A stretch of DNA of 64,000 nt from Nocardioides marinisabuli (GCF_013466785.1 NZ_CP059163.1:1302001-1366000), one strand, 5' to 3'; shown: positions 46,206 to 54,508, counted from the stretch's first letter. Program-made: numbers and translations. The notes: generated by a model not told the origin, from the letters alone.

Positions 46206-46649
46206 CCCGCCGCACCTCACGGTCGTGCCCGCGAGCCCGTAGGTGACGAGGACGTCCGACGACGTCGTCCACGCCGTCATGCTTGTCGACCCCACGGCGA
46301 CCGGCAGCGTTCCCGTGACCCTCACAGTCCTCGTCTTGCCGAAGACCGTGGTGAGCAGGGTCGGACCGATGGTCACCGAGTTGTTCGACGGGTCCGCCAC
46401 TGCCGGTCCGTCGACGACCTCGACGGTGTACTTCAGCGGCGCGGGCGCGGACACCGCCGGCCAGGACACCACCGCTGTCGTCAATGCGAGGCCGACGGTC
46501 TGACAGGTGGCCGTGAACGACGGTAGAGAGCCGGCCGTCGTAGTGCTGGCCTCCACCACCGACTGTCCAGTCCACCGAGCAGTCGTCGTGGCGCCGGGCT
46601 GCGCCACGAGGAGACAAACCAATGCACCGCCCAGCAACGCGCGCTTCAC
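46200..46649 (-). CDS. Exported protein of the SipW operon, third substrate-like
   Basis: This 149-residue protein starts at a GTG overlapping the previous stop (GTGA). The N-terminus is MKRALLGGALVCLLVAQPG, then TTTARWTGQSVVEASTTTAGSL, which follows the SipW-type export pattern of a short hydrophobic segment then an Ala-x-Thr-x-Ala-like cleavage and a W-x-x-x-V motif. The rest is beta-rich (VVSWPAVSAPAPLKYTVEVV, fibronectin-like). It is the last gene of a four-gene operon and likely a small secreted surface protein. Confidence 0.75.
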   Translation of the reverse strand: MKRALLGGALVCLLVAQPGATTTARWTGQSVVEASTTTAGSLPSFTATCQTVGLALTTAVVSWPAVSAPAPLKYTVEVVDGPAVADPSNNSVTIGPTLLTTVFGKTRTVRVTGTLPVAVGSTSMTAWTTSSDVLVTYGLAGTTVRCGGS

Positions 46650-47242
46650 GGCGCGACCTGCGTGGCGGTGAAGGTGAACGTCGGAGTTATCGACTTGCCC
46701 TGCAGCTCGTTGGCGGCTGTGGGGCGCAAGCTGAGTCGCACACAGACTTGAAGGCTGCCCCCGGGTGAGATGGCGCCCGACAGTGCCCACGACGGCCCAT
46801 CCTTGAGCGCCAGATCGCTTGCGACACCACAGGTCTGCTTCCGGGGGTAGCTGGTGGAGCCCGTCGTCGGGGCCACCCCTGGCGCCAGTGCCACGTCGAC
46901 GCCCGGCAGCAGATCCCCAGTCCCCGATCCGGCTACTCCGACCGTGAACGGCGTAGTACCCACGTTCCTCACGGTCAGTGAGGCAGCCACACTCTCTCCA
47001 GGAGCCAGGTTGGCGAGGGTCAGCTTCGACCAAGGGCCTACTTCGACACCGTCACTGTCCTTGACGCTCAGCTTCAAGCTGCCGGCGGTGACGACACCCC
47101 CCTCCACGGTCTCGACGTCGTTCCAGTAGGCGAAGGTGCCAAGTCCACCGGTCGCCCCCAGCAGGACCGCTGCCGCCACCAGCAGCCCCGACAGGGGTCG
47201 ACCCCGCCGCGGCGCCTTCTCCGCCCGGTGCGCGCCGCTCAT
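46646..47242 (-). CDS. SipW-dependent-type signal peptide protein (TasA/camelysin-like)
   Basis: This is a 198-residue protein. The N-terminus has a hydrophobic core (LLVAAAVLLGATGGLGTFAYWND), matching the SipW-cognate motif in which GTFAYW-N-D follows the core. A beta-rich domain follows (LSVKDSDGVEV, LAPGESVAASLTVRNVGTTPF), like TasA and camelysin, which form fibres or surface proteins. One Cys pair (C198-type at QTCGVASDL, VQVCVRLSL) may be a disulfide. Its ATG overlaps the SipW stop. Confidence 0.87.
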   Translation of the reverse strand: MSGAHRAEKAPRRGRPLSGLLVAAAVLLGATGGLGTFAYWNDVETVEGGVVTAGSLKLSVKDSDGVEVGPWSKLTLANLAPGESVAASLTVRNVGTTPFTVGVAGSGTGDLLPGVDVALAPGVAPTTGSTSYPRKQTCGVASDLALKDGPSWALSGAISPGGSLQVCVRLSLRPTAANELQGKSITPTFTFTATQVAP

Positions 47243-47790
47243 GAGGCTGCTCGGTGCGCCGAGGCGGGAGCCGGCTCCAGGCGACGACGCCAGCTTCGGA
47301 CCATCAGGCCGGCTGCGTAGACGAAGCACCCGCCGGCGACCACCCGAGTGATCAGCTCGTGCTGGTCGCGGGTGAAGAGCAGGTTGAGGCGGCCGATCCA
47401 CGGAACGGAGTACCAGACCTCGCCCCGCACCTGCACCGCTCGCACCTGCTCGCGGTCCGGCGCATCGTTGGCGTCACCCTGGGTGGTGAAGACGCGCTCA
47501 CCCTCACCGTCGTAACCCACCCCAACCACGCGGTGGGTCACGACGGTCGGCTCGCCCGAGCGCAGCTGGTAGGTGATGGGCGTGCCGATGCCGATGTCCT
47601 CGGCGGGCACGGGTCGCACCACGACCAGGGCGCCGGGCGGGTAGGTGGGCGCCATCGACCCCGTGAGCACCGTCATGGGGGTGGAGCCGGTCAGCCGCGG
47701 TACGAGTACCGCGGCTCCGACCACCGCCACCGCGAGGCCCAGCAGGACCCAGGAGCACAGGCTGAGCATCGCGCACCATCGAGTGCGCAC
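47239..47790 (-). CDS. sipW: SipW-type signal peptidase I
   Basis: This 183-residue membrane protease starts at a GTG at 47790. It has an N-terminal transmembrane helix (WVLLGLAVAVVGAAVLVP). The nucleophile Ser is in TVLTGSMAPTYPPG (box B). In place of the bacterial Lys, His serves as base in VVTHRVVGVG, the ER-type pattern of SipW. GDANDAPD is box E. The C-terminus has a second helix. It cleaves the leader of the exported proteins beside it. Confidence 0.93.
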   Translation of the reverse strand: MRTRWCAMLSLCSWVLLGLAVAVVGAAVLVPRLTGSTPMTVLTGSMAPTYPPGALVVVRPVPAEDIGIGTPITYQLRSGEPTVVTHRVVGVGYDGEGERVFTTQGDANDAPDREQVRAVQVRGEVWYSVPWIGRLNLLFTRDQHELITRVVAGGCFVYAAGLMVRSWRRRLEPAPASAHRAAS

Positions 47791-47803
47791 GTCGAGTCCG
47801 CTT

Positions 47804-48406
47804 CTAGGAGGTCTGCTTGACAGTGACTGTGAGGTCGTCCAGCCGTGTCGCGAGAGCGACCTTGTCGCCATCACCCACCAACGAGTTGGCAGCGTTGTTG
47901 ACGACGCCGTCCTCGAAGGGCAACTTGACGGTGATCACAGCCTTCAGCGTCTTGCCGGTGTCCGCCTGATTGAAGGTCCACTTTCCTACCCCACCCGTGA
48001 CCACCACCGCGTCACCGACGCTCGGGTCACCCACCGAGTCGAGGATGCTGAAGTCCGAGGTGACCTCGAGCTCGGGACCGAGTTCAAGTCCGTCATCGTC
48101 GGCGTCGTTGACTGACAGGCTCGCCTCGAGCACACCCTCCACCTTGACGCCGTAGGTGCAGGTCTTGCTGACCTCGGTACCCGGGACCACCAGGAAGTCG
48201 TTCAACAAATCGACAGTCGTCGCCGGCTCCGAGCCGGCCACGACCCAGCCGCTGCAGTCACGATCCAGCAGGTTCAGCGTGCCCGACTCGATCGTCCCAC
48301 CGTTCTCGGTCTGGGTGTCGTTCCAGAACGCCAGCGAACCCGCGCCCCCCAGCAGCAGACCAGCACCCGCAACTCCCGCGAGCGCAGCCTTCAGCGATGT
48401 CCTCAT
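47804..48406 (-). CDS. Alternate-type signal peptide exported protein (SipW-cognate)
   Basis: This 200-residue protein has the leader RTSLKAALAGVAGAGLLLGGAGSLAFWNDTQ, a match to the SLAFWND motif of alternate-type, SipW-processed proteins. The mature part is acidic and beta-rich (NDADDDGLELGPELEVTSDF, TGKTLKAVITVKLPF) with two Cys (DCSGW, CTYG). It opens the operon. The ATG at 48406 follows GGGAGGG; a TTG 12 bp upstream is in frame. Confidence 0.85.
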   Translation of the reverse strand: MRTSLKAALAGVAGAGLLLGGAGSLAFWNDTQTENGGTIESGTLNLLDRDCSGWVVAGSEPATTVDLLNDFLVVPGTEVSKTCTYGVKVEGVLEASLSVNDADDDGLELGPELEVTSDFSILDSVGDPSVGDAVVVTGGVGKWTFNQADTGKTLKAVITVKLPFEDGVVNNAANSLVGDGDKVALATRLDDLTVTVKQTS

Positions 48407-48567
48407 CGGCCCTCCCAAGCCTCAGCGGGGACACACGTCCCCCCTCCGCGGCACAGCCTGGCCGAGTGCGACCTGGATCACACCGGCGCTCCGGCCATGG
48501 CTGTCCGCCGGGAGGGGCCGGGGCCGGGTAGTCACATCGGGTCATGCCGTCGTGGCACTTGGGCCAA

Positions 48568-48616
48568 CGACGAAGGAGGATCTCCGGCACCTGGTGCCGG
48601 AGATCCTCCTTCGTCG
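48568..48616. terminator. 24-bp perfect hairpin after the E2 gene
   Basis: The arms 48568-48591 and 48593-48616 are perfect complements with a single-base centre. It lies 17 bp downstream of the E2 (bkdC) stop codon and ~160 bp upstream of the SipW operon start on the same strand, so it should end transcription of the dehydrogenase operon. The arms contain CGAAGGAGGATCTCC. There is no T-tract. Confidence 0.75.
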
Positions 48617-48632
48617 AGTGCTGCGCGCAGGC

Positions 48633-50078
48633 TCAGAAGAGCAGTGCGGAGGCGGGATCCTGGAGCAGGCCGGCGACGTCGGCGAGGAAGCGCGAACCCT
48701 TCTCGCCGTCGATGTGGCGGTGGTCGAAGGACAGCGCCAGCGTGGTGACGTCGCGGGCGACGATCTCGCCGGTGACCTCGTCGACCCAGGGCCGCTTGTT
48801 GATCGCGCCGAAGCACAGGATCGCGGACTCGCCCGGATTGATGATCGGGGTGCCCGCATCGACGCCGAAGACGCCCACGTTGGTGATCGTGAAGGTGCCG
48901 CCCGACATGTCGGCGGGCTGCGTCTTGCCCTCGCGCGCGGTCGCGGTGAGCTCCCCCAGGGCGGTCGCCAGCTCGACGAGCGAGAGGCTGTCGGCGTCCT
49001 TGACGTTGGGCACCACGAGGCCGCGGGGGGTCGCGGCGGCGATCCCGAGGTTCACGTAGTGCTTGTAGACGACCTCCTGCGCGGCCTCGTCCCAGTAGGA
49101 GTTGATCTCCGGCGTACGTCGCATCGCCAGCACCACCGCACGCGCCAGGACCAGCAGCGGGCTGACCCGGACGTCGCGCAGCTCGCGCCGCGACTTGAGC
49201 CGCTCGACGAGCTGCATCGTGGCGGTGACGTCGACGGTGACCCACTCGGTGACGTGCGGGCTGGTGAAGGCCGACTGGCTCATCGCCTGCGCCATCATCT
49301 TGCGCACGCCCTTGACGGGCTCGCGGGTCTCGCGCTCGCCGGGGGTGCGGGGGCTGGGGGCGTGGCCTCGAGACGGTTGCTGCGCGCCCTGATCGGCCTG
49401 CGCGGTGGCGGCCCGGACGTCGTCGCGGGTGATGGAGCCCTGGGGGCCCGACCCGGTCAGGGTCGTCAGGTCGACGCCGAGGTCCTTGGCCATCTTGCGC
49501 ACGGGGGGCTTGGCGAGGGCGCGGGGGTGTCGAGACGGTTGCTGCGCTGCCTCCTCGCCCCCCGGGCGCGCGACCACCGACGTGGCGGGGACGGGCTCGT
49601 CGGCGGTCTCCTCCTCCACCACCGGGGAGGCGCCCGGCTCGAAGGCGGCCTGCGCCTGCTGGTTAGCCGCGACAGCGCCGGCGGCGCGGCGTACCCGGCG
49701 GACCGGGCCGCGGTCGGCCTTGTTGCGACCGACCAGACTCTCGCCCTCCCCGCCACCGCTGGCGGCGGGGTTGGACAGGTCGATCTCCATCTCGGGCTCG
49801 GGCGTGCCCGGGCTGGCCCCGGGGGCACCGCCAGCCGCGGGCTCCTCGGCGCCGATGCGGATGATCGGGGTGCCGACCGGGATCATCTCGCCCTCGGGGA
49901 CGAGCAGTGCGGTGACCTCGCCGGCGTACGGCGAGGGCAGCTCGACCAGCGACTTGGCGGTCTCGATCTCGACGACGATGTCGTTGATCTCGATGACGTC
50001 GCCGACCTTGACCTTCCAGGTCACGATCTCGGCCTCGGTGAGGCCCTCGCCGACGTCGGGCAGCTTGTACTCAGGCAT
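48633..50078 (-). CDS. bkdC: Dihydrolipoamide acyltransferase (E2) of branched-chain 2-oxoacid dehydrogenase
   Basis: This 481-residue protein has one lipoyl domain at residues 1-75 with the lipoylated Lys in EIETAKSLVEL. A Pro/Ala linker follows, then a peripheral-subunit-binding domain (KMAKDLGVDLTTLTGSGPQG) and the catalytic domain with LSFDHRHIDGEKGSRFL, whose His and Asp are intact. The linker carries two copies of QQPSR that derive from a dispersed repeat sequence. It transfers acyl groups from E1 to CoA. It is the last gene of the operon with E1 alpha and E1 beta, and is followed by a hairpin terminator. Confidence 0.93.
   Translation of the reverse strand: MPEYKLPDVGEGLTEAEIVTWKVKVGDVIEINDIVVEIETAKSLVELPSPYAGEVTALLVPEGEMIPVGTPIIRIGAEEPAAGGAPGASPGTPEPEMEIDLSNPAASGGGEGESLVGRNKADRGPVRRVRRAAGAVAANQQAQAAFEPGASPVVEEETADEPVPATSVVARPGGEEAAQQPSRHPRALAKPPVRKMAKDLGVDLTTLTGSGPQGSITRDDVRAATAQADQGAQQPSRGHAPSPRTPGERETREPVKGVRKMMAQAMSQSAFTSPHVTEWVTVDVTATMQLVERLKSRRELRDVRVSPLLVLARAVVLAMRRTPEINSYWDEAAQEVVYKHYVNLGIAAATPRGLVVPNVKDADSLSLVELATALGELTATAREGKTQPADMSGGTFTITNVGVFGVDAGTPIINPGESAILCFGAINKRPWVDEVTGEIVARDVTTLALSFDHRHIDGEKGSRFLADVAGLLQDPASALLF
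49368..49385. repeat. 18-bp family-A repeat piece inside the E2 linker, site 1
   Basis: The sense strand has GCGCAGCAACCGTCTCGA, identical to the piece at 38626-38643 in the intergenic repeat cluster. It encodes AQQPSR in the linker just after the peripheral-subunit-binding domain. Confidence 0.85.
49530..49547. repeat. 18-bp family-A repeat piece inside the E2 linker, site 2
   Basis: The same 18-mer GCGCAGCAACCGTCTCGA occurs here, 162 bp from site 1 and in the same reading frame. It encodes AQQPSR just before the peripheral-subunit-binding domain. The flanking sequence (GAGGCAGCGCAG) also resembles the repeat's GAGGTTGCGCAG. Confidence 0.85.
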
Positions 50079-50100
50079 GCAGCAGGCTCCTTCGAGGCTC

Positions 50101-51084
50101 TCAGTAGGCCAGGGTGCGGTCGACGGCGTCGAGGACCCGGTCGAGGTCGGGGAGGAAGTCCTCCTCGATGCGCGACGCGGGGTACGGCGTGTCGAAGCCG
50201 CCGACGCGCAGCACCGGCGACTCCAGGGAGTAGAAGCACTCCTCGGTGACCCGGGCGGCCACCTCGGCGCCGATGCCGAGGTTCACGTGCGCCTCGTGGG
50301 TGATGACGGCGCGACCGGTGCGGCGCACCGACTCGTAGACCGGGCCCATGTCCAGCGGGGAGAGGGTGCGCAGGTCGATGACCTCGAGCGAGCGGCCCTC
50401 GGTGGCGGCGGCCTCGGCGGCCGACATGGCCGTCTTCACGGTGGGCCCGTAGGCCAGCACGGTGACGTCCTCGCCGCGGCGCACGACGCGCGAGGTGAAG
50501 AGCGGCTCGGGGGTGGCGCTCTCGTCGAGCTCGGCCTTCTCGGCGTGGTACTGCCGCTTGGGCTCGAGGAAGATGACCGGGTCGTCGGAGGCGATGGCCT
50601 GCTGGATCATCCAGTAGCCGTCGACCGGGTTGGAGCAGGCCACGACCTTGAGGCCGGGCGTGTGCGCGAACTGCGCCTCGGGCGACTCGCTGTGGTGCTC
50701 GACGGCGCCGATCCCGCCGCCGAAGGGGATACGGATGACCATCGGCATCGGCGAGCGGCCCTTGGAGCGGTAGTGCATCTTCGCCACCTGGCACACGATC
50801 TGGTCGTAGGCCGGGTAGACGAACCCGTCGAACTGGATCTCCACGACGGGGCGGTAGCCGCGCAGCGCCATGCCGACCGCGGTGCCCACGATGCCCGACT
50901 CGGCCAGCGGCGAGTCGATGACACGGTCCTCGCCGAAGTCCTTCTGCAGACCGTCGGTGATGCGGAAGACGCCGCCGAGCTTGCCGACGTCCTCGCCCAT
51001 GACCAGGACCTTGGGGTCGTCCTCCATGGCCTTGCGCAGGCCCATGTTGAGGCCCTTGGCCAGGGTGATCTTCTGCCCGGACAT
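50101..51084 (-). CDS. bkdB: 2-oxoacid dehydrogenase E1 beta subunit
   Basis: This 327-residue protein has the transketolase-like pyrimidine fold with VLVMGEDVGKLGGVFRIT, DRVIDSPLAESGIVGTAVG, AHTPGLKVVACSNPVDG and SLEVIDLRTLSPLDM. The final C-terminal domain has HEAHVNLGIGAEVAARV. It pairs with E1 alpha as an alpha2beta2 heterotetramer that decarboxylates branched-chain 2-oxo acids. Its ATG overlaps the E1 alpha stop (ATGA), and it ends 22 bp before the E2 start. Confidence 0.95.
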   Translation of the reverse strand: MSGQKITLAKGLNMGLRKAMEDDPKVLVMGEDVGKLGGVFRITDGLQKDFGEDRVIDSPLAESGIVGTAVGMALRGYRPVVEIQFDGFVYPAYDQIVCQVAKMHYRSKGRSPMPMVIRIPFGGGIGAVEHHSESPEAQFAHTPGLKVVACSNPVDGYWMIQQAIASDDPVIFLEPKRQYHAEKAELDESATPEPLFTSRVVRRGEDVTVLAYGPTVKTAMSAAEAAATEGRSLEVIDLRTLSPLDMGPVYESVRRTGRAVITHEAHVNLGIGAEVAARVTEECFYSLESPVLRVGGFDTPYPASRIEEDFLPDLDRVLDAVDRTLAY

Positions 51085-52277
51085 CAGCGTCCTCCTCCGT
51101 GCGTGGCGTCCTCGAACGTCTCGAGGTAGGCGGCGAACCCGTCGCGCTGGGTGACCAGCTCCTCGGGCATGTCGGCGTAGACGTGGTCGAACATCTGCAT
51201 CGCCGTCGGGTCGGGCATCGACTTGCAGCCCTCGCGCAGGTGGGCGCCGAGCTCGTCGGCCTCCTTCTTGAGGTCGTCGATGAAGTCGGTGTCGATGAGG
51301 CCGTTGCGGCGCAGGTAGGCCTCGACGCGCGCGATCGGGTCCTTGAGCTTCCAGCTCTCGACGTCGTCGCTGAGGCGGTAGCGGGTCGGGTCGTCGGTGG
51401 TCGTGTGCGCGCCCATCCGGTAGGTGTAGGCCTCGACGAAGGTGGGGCCCTGGCCGTCGCGGGCGCGCTGCAGCGCCGCCTGCGTCACGGCGTACGTCGC
51501 CATCACGTCGTTGCCGTCGACGCGCACGCCCGGGAAGCCGAAGCCCAGCGCACGCTGGTAGAGCGGGATGCGGGTCTGGCGCTCGATCGGCTCGGAGATC
51601 GCCCACTGGTTGTTCTGGCAGAAGAACACGACCGGGGCGTTGTAGGAGGCGGCGAAGATGAAGGCCTCGTTGACGTCGCCCTGGCTGGAGGCGCCGTCAC
51701 CGAAGTGCGCGACGACGGCCGCGTCGCGCTCGGGGTCGCCGGTGCCGACGACGCCGTCGCGCTGCATGCCCATGGCGTAGCCGGTGGCGTGCAGGGTCTG
51801 GGCGCCGATGACGATCGTGTAGAGGCCGAAGTTGAACTCGGCCGGGTCCCAGTTGCCGTGGTCGACGCCGCGGAAGAGGCCCAGCAGCTTGAGCGGGTCG
51901 ATGCCCTTGCAGTAGGCGACGCCGTGCTCGCGGTAGGTCGGGAAGACGTAGTCCTGGGGCCGCAGCGCGCGGCCGGCGCCGATCTGCGCGGCCTCCTGGC
52001 CCAGCAGCTGGGCCCAGATGCCGAGCTCGCCGTGGCGCTGCAGGGCGGTCGCCTCGGTGTCGATGCGCCGGGTGAGCACCATGTCGCGGTAAAAGCCGCG
52101 CAGCTGGTCGGCGCTGAAGTCCATGTCGAACTCGGGGTGGTGCACCCGCTCGCCCTCGGGCGTCAGCAGCTGCACGAGCTCGGGGCCGCCGTCGTTCTGC
52201 GAGGGGCCGAACACCTCGGCGAGGTCGGGGCCGAATCCGTCGCGGTTCTGGCCGCGTTCGGTGGCGGGATCGGGCAC
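51084..52277 (-). CDS. bkdA: 2-oxoacid dehydrogenase E1 alpha subunit
   Basis: This 397-residue protein has the thiamine-diphosphate motif GDGASSQGDVNEAF with the downstream NN (QNNQWAISEP). The TPP-binding core DYVFPTYREHG and the phosphorylation-loop-like RMGAHTTTDDPTRYR are present. The GTG at 52277 is preferred: AAGGAG lies 7 bp upstream; a second GTG at 52286 is in frame. It catalyses the first step of branched-chain 2-oxo acid oxidation. E1 beta and E2 follow, but no E3 gene is adjacent. Confidence 0.94.
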   Translation of the reverse strand: MPDPATERGQNRDGFGPDLAEVFGPSQNDGGPELVQLLTPEGERVHHPEFDMDFSADQLRGFYRDMVLTRRIDTEATALQRHGELGIWAQLLGQEAAQIGAGRALRPQDYVFPTYREHGVAYCKGIDPLKLLGLFRGVDHGNWDPAEFNFGLYTIVIGAQTLHATGYAMGMQRDGVVGTGDPERDAAVVAHFGDGASSQGDVNEAFIFAASYNAPVVFFCQNNQWAISEPIERQTRIPLYQRALGFGFPGVRVDGNDVMATYAVTQAALQRARDGQGPTFVEAYTYRMGAHTTTDDPTRYRLSDDVESWKLKDPIARVEAYLRRNGLIDTDFIDDLKKEADELGAHLREGCKSMPDPTAMQMFDHVYADMPEELVTQRDGFAAYLETFEDATHGGGR

Positions 52278-52480
52278 GGGGCACACTCCTTCGAGTCACG
52301 GGCCGGACGGGGTCTCCGCTGGCCGCACGTGGTCCGGGCCTGGCTCGGCGCGGGGTGGTGCGCCATCGTGCCAGGGGTCTGTGACCCGGACCACACGAGT
52401 GCGCTCAACCTACCCGGCGTGTCGTGGGGCTCGCCAATCACCCACCCTCGCGGGGCCCGCCCAGCCGCTACCGTCGGGGC

Positions 52481-52933
52481 ATGTCCTCCACACCGGTGCA
52501 CAGCTCCCTGACCGTGCAGGCCCCTCCTGCCGCCGTCTTCGCGATCCTGGCCGACCCGCGCCAGCACCCGCGGATCGACGGCTCCGGCACCGTGCAGGGC
52601 ACCGTCTCGGGGCCCGAGCGGCTCACGCTCGGCTCGGAGTTCGGCATGTCGATGAAGCAGGGTGCGCCCTACAAGATCAAGAACACCGTCGTCGAGTACG
52701 ACGAGGACCGGCTGATCGCCTGGCGCCACAAGGGTCTGCACCGGTGGCGCTACGAGCTCGAGCCGGCCGGCGAGGGCGCCACCCGGGTCACCGAGACCTG
52801 GGACATCACCCGCTACCCGGCGCCGGTGCGTGCGGTCTTCCGCGCCCTGTTCGCCAAGCGCACCCAGGCCGCGATCGAGGCGACGCTGCCCAAGCTGGCC
52901 GCCGCGGCCGAGGCCGATGCGGGGGTGCGCTGA
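52481..52933 (+). CDS. SRPBCC-family (polyketide cyclase/START-like) protein
   Basis: This 150-residue protein begins with HSSLTVQAPPAAVFAILADPRQHPRIDGSG, the opening of the SRPBCC fold, continues with RLIAWRHKGLHRWRYELEPAGEGATRVTETWDI and ends in a long helix. The cavity suggests a small hydrophobic ligand. Divergent from the dehydrogenase operon, with a ~200-bp gap. The stop overlaps the ATG of the next small gene. Confidence 0.9.
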   Translation: MSSTPVHSSLTVQAPPAAVFAILADPRQHPRIDGSGTVQGTVSGPERLTLGSEFGMSMKQGAPYKIKNTVVEYDEDRLIAWRHKGLHRWRYELEPAGEGATRVTETWDITRYPAPVRAVFRALFAKRTQAAIEATLPKLAAAAEADAGVR

Positions 52934-53148
52934 TGTCGATCCGCCAGGGCACCGAGGTCCGCTGGTCGTGGGGCAACGGCTCGGCGACCGGCAAGGTCAC
53001 CGAGGTCCACCACGACGACGTCTCGCGCACCACCAAGGGCGAGGAGATCACCCGCCACGGCAGCAACGACGACCCGGCGTACGTCATCGAGCAGGAGGAC
53101 GGCACCGTCGTGCTCAAGCTGCGCAGCGAGGTCGAGCGGGCCGACTAG
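52933..53148 (+). CDS. Small DUF2945 (hypervirulence-associated, Tudor-like) protein
   Basis: This 71-residue protein contains QGTEVRWSWGNGSATGKVTEVH, HGSNDDPAYVIEQEDGTVVLKLRSEV, the DUF2945 pattern with a short Tudor-like barrel. Function is unknown. Its ATG overlaps the SRPBCC stop by 1 bp. Its 3' end overlaps the end of the TetR remnant by 4 bp on the other strand. Confidence 0.88.
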   Translation: MSIRQGTEVRWSWGNGSATGKVTEVHHDDVSRTTKGEEITRHGSNDDPAYVIEQEDGTVVLKLRSEVERAD

Positions 53149-53457
53149 GCCCAGCCCCTCTCGAGCACGCGTGCGGCGTGCTCGAGCGGCCACGGGTCCT
53201 GAGTGTCGATCATCCGGGTGATCGCGCCGGTCACGAGCGCGAGCGCCGCGTCAGTCAGGTCGTCGTCGGCCAGCGAGTCGTCGAGCCCGGCGCCCCTCCA
53301 CTCACGGACCTGCTCGACCACCCGGCGCTCGCCCTCCAGGGCCAGACCGAGCCCGGGCCGCAGCGCCAGGTCCCCCCGCGCCAGCTCGCGCCAGGCCGCC
53401 CACTGCCGTTCGTGGGAGAGGTCCCGGGCGTCGGCGGGGAGCAGCACACCCTCCCCG
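53145..53457 (-). pseudogene. Probable TetR-family C-terminal remnant
   Basis: About 100 residues are left, ending at 53145: ERQWAAWRELARGDLALRPGL, VVEQVREWRGAGLDDSLADDDLTDAALALVTGAITRM. The pattern resembles the C-terminal ligand domain of TetR-type regulators. The helix-turn-helix that should precede it is absent, and upstream the DNA is a palindrome (53458-53509) followed 34 bp on by the next gene's end. No start codon with a ribosome-binding site is evident. A different helical protein is possible. Confidence 0.45.
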
Positions 53458-53509
53458 TTCGTCGATCGGTCGACCAACCTCGCGCCGCGTTCTTCAACCG
53501 ATCGACGAA
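53458..53509. repeat. 13-bp-arm palindrome (family C) at the TetR remnant boundary
   Basis: TTCGTCGATCGGT (53458-53470) and ACCGATCGACGAA (53497-53509) are perfect complements around a 26-bp spacer that contains a GGTCGACC palindrome and GCGCCGCG. It lies at the break where the TetR remnant has lost its front, so it may be the end of a small mobile palindromic element or the scar of a deletion. Confidence 0.65.
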
Positions 53510-53542
53510 TCGAGAAGGTGGGGGTGGTGCGGACCGCCCCCG

Positions 53543-54508
53543 TCAGAGGCGGTCGCGGTCGTGCGGGGTGTTCCAGAGCGACTCGTCGGGCCCCTTGGGC
53601 ACCACGCCGGTGGGGTTGATGTCGCTGTGCACGACGTAGTAGTGCGCCTTGATCTGGTCGAAGTCGATCGTGTCGCCGAACTCCGGGATCGAGTAGAGGT
53701 CGCGGGCGTAGCCCCACAGGTTCGGCATCTCGGTCAGCTTGTTGCGGTTGCACTTGAAGTGCCCGTGGTAGACCGCGTCGAAGCGCACCAGGGTGGTGAA
53801 GAGCCGCACGTCGGCCTCGGTGACCGTCTCCCCCATCAGGTAGCGGCGGGTCGCGAGCCGCTCCTCGAGCCAGTCGAGAGCCTCGAACAGCCGGTCGTAG
53901 GCCGCCTCGTAGGACTCCTGGTCACCGGCGAAGCCGCAGCGGTAGACGCCGTTGTTGACCTCGGTGAAGACCCGCTGCATGACCTCCTCCATCTCCTCGC
54001 GGCGATCGGCCGGCCAGAGGTCGGGGGCGTCGGGGCGGTGGTGCTCGCGCCACTCGAAGAACAGGTCGTGGGTGATCCACGGGAAGTCGTTGGTGACCAG
54101 CTTGCCGGACTCGACCTCGACCATCGCCGGGACCGTGATCCCACGCGGGTAGTCGGGGAAGCGCGCGAAGTACGCCTCCTGCAGCCGCTCGATGCCCAGC
54201 ACCGGGTCCTTGCCCCCGGGGTCGAGGTCGAAGGTCCACGACCGCTTGTCGTGGGTCGGGCCGGGCGTGCCCAGCGAGATCACGTCCTCGAGCCCGAGGA
54301 GACCCCGCACGATGATCGAGCGGTTGGCCCACGGGCACGCCTTCGCCGCCACCAGGCGGTAGCGGCCCGGTTCGACCGGCCACAACTCGCCCTCGTCGGG
54401 ACCGTGCTCGGGACGCCGGGCGCCTCGGGTGATCCGGTCGGGCACGTAGTTCATGTCCCGGTCGAAGCCGCCGGCCTCGACGTACGTCGGCTTCAGGTCC
54501 TCAGTCAT
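53543..54508 (-). CDS. Glutathionyl-hydroquinone reductase-like (Xi-class GST) protein
   Basis: This 321-residue protein has the Xi-class active-site Cys in AAKACPWANRS (C58), then the conserved SWTFDLDPGGKDPVLG region, and a helical C-terminal domain with GETVTEADVRLFTTLVRFDAVYHGHFKCN. In actinobacteria these enzymes may use mycothiol instead of glutathione; the reaction is reductive removal of a thiol conjugate from quinones. It ends 34 bp before palindrome C, with hisC next upstream on the same strand. Confidence 0.93.
   Translation of the reverse strand: MTEDLKPTYVEAGGFDRDMNYVPDRITRGARRPEHGPDEGELWPVEPGRYRLVAAKACPWANRSIIVRGLLGLEDVISLGTPGPTHDKRSWTFDLDPGGKDPVLGIERLQEAYFARFPDYPRGITVPAMVEVESGKLVTNDFPWITHDLFFEWREHHRPDAPDLWPADRREEMEEVMQRVFTEVNNGVYRCGFAGDQESYEAAYDRLFEALDWLEERLATRRYLMGETVTEADVRLFTTLVRFDAVYHGHFKCNRNKLTEMPNLWGYARDLYSIPEFGDTIDFDQIKAHYYVVHSDINPTGVVPKGPDESLWNTPHDRDRL

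Noticed and set aside
48568-48616. Mobile element end at the 24-bp hairpin
   Set aside because: It has no second copy in the window and lies right after an operon stop, so a terminator is simpler.
53145-53457. Intact small regulator
   Set aside because: There is no DNA-binding half and no good start codon; a truncated remnant is more likely.
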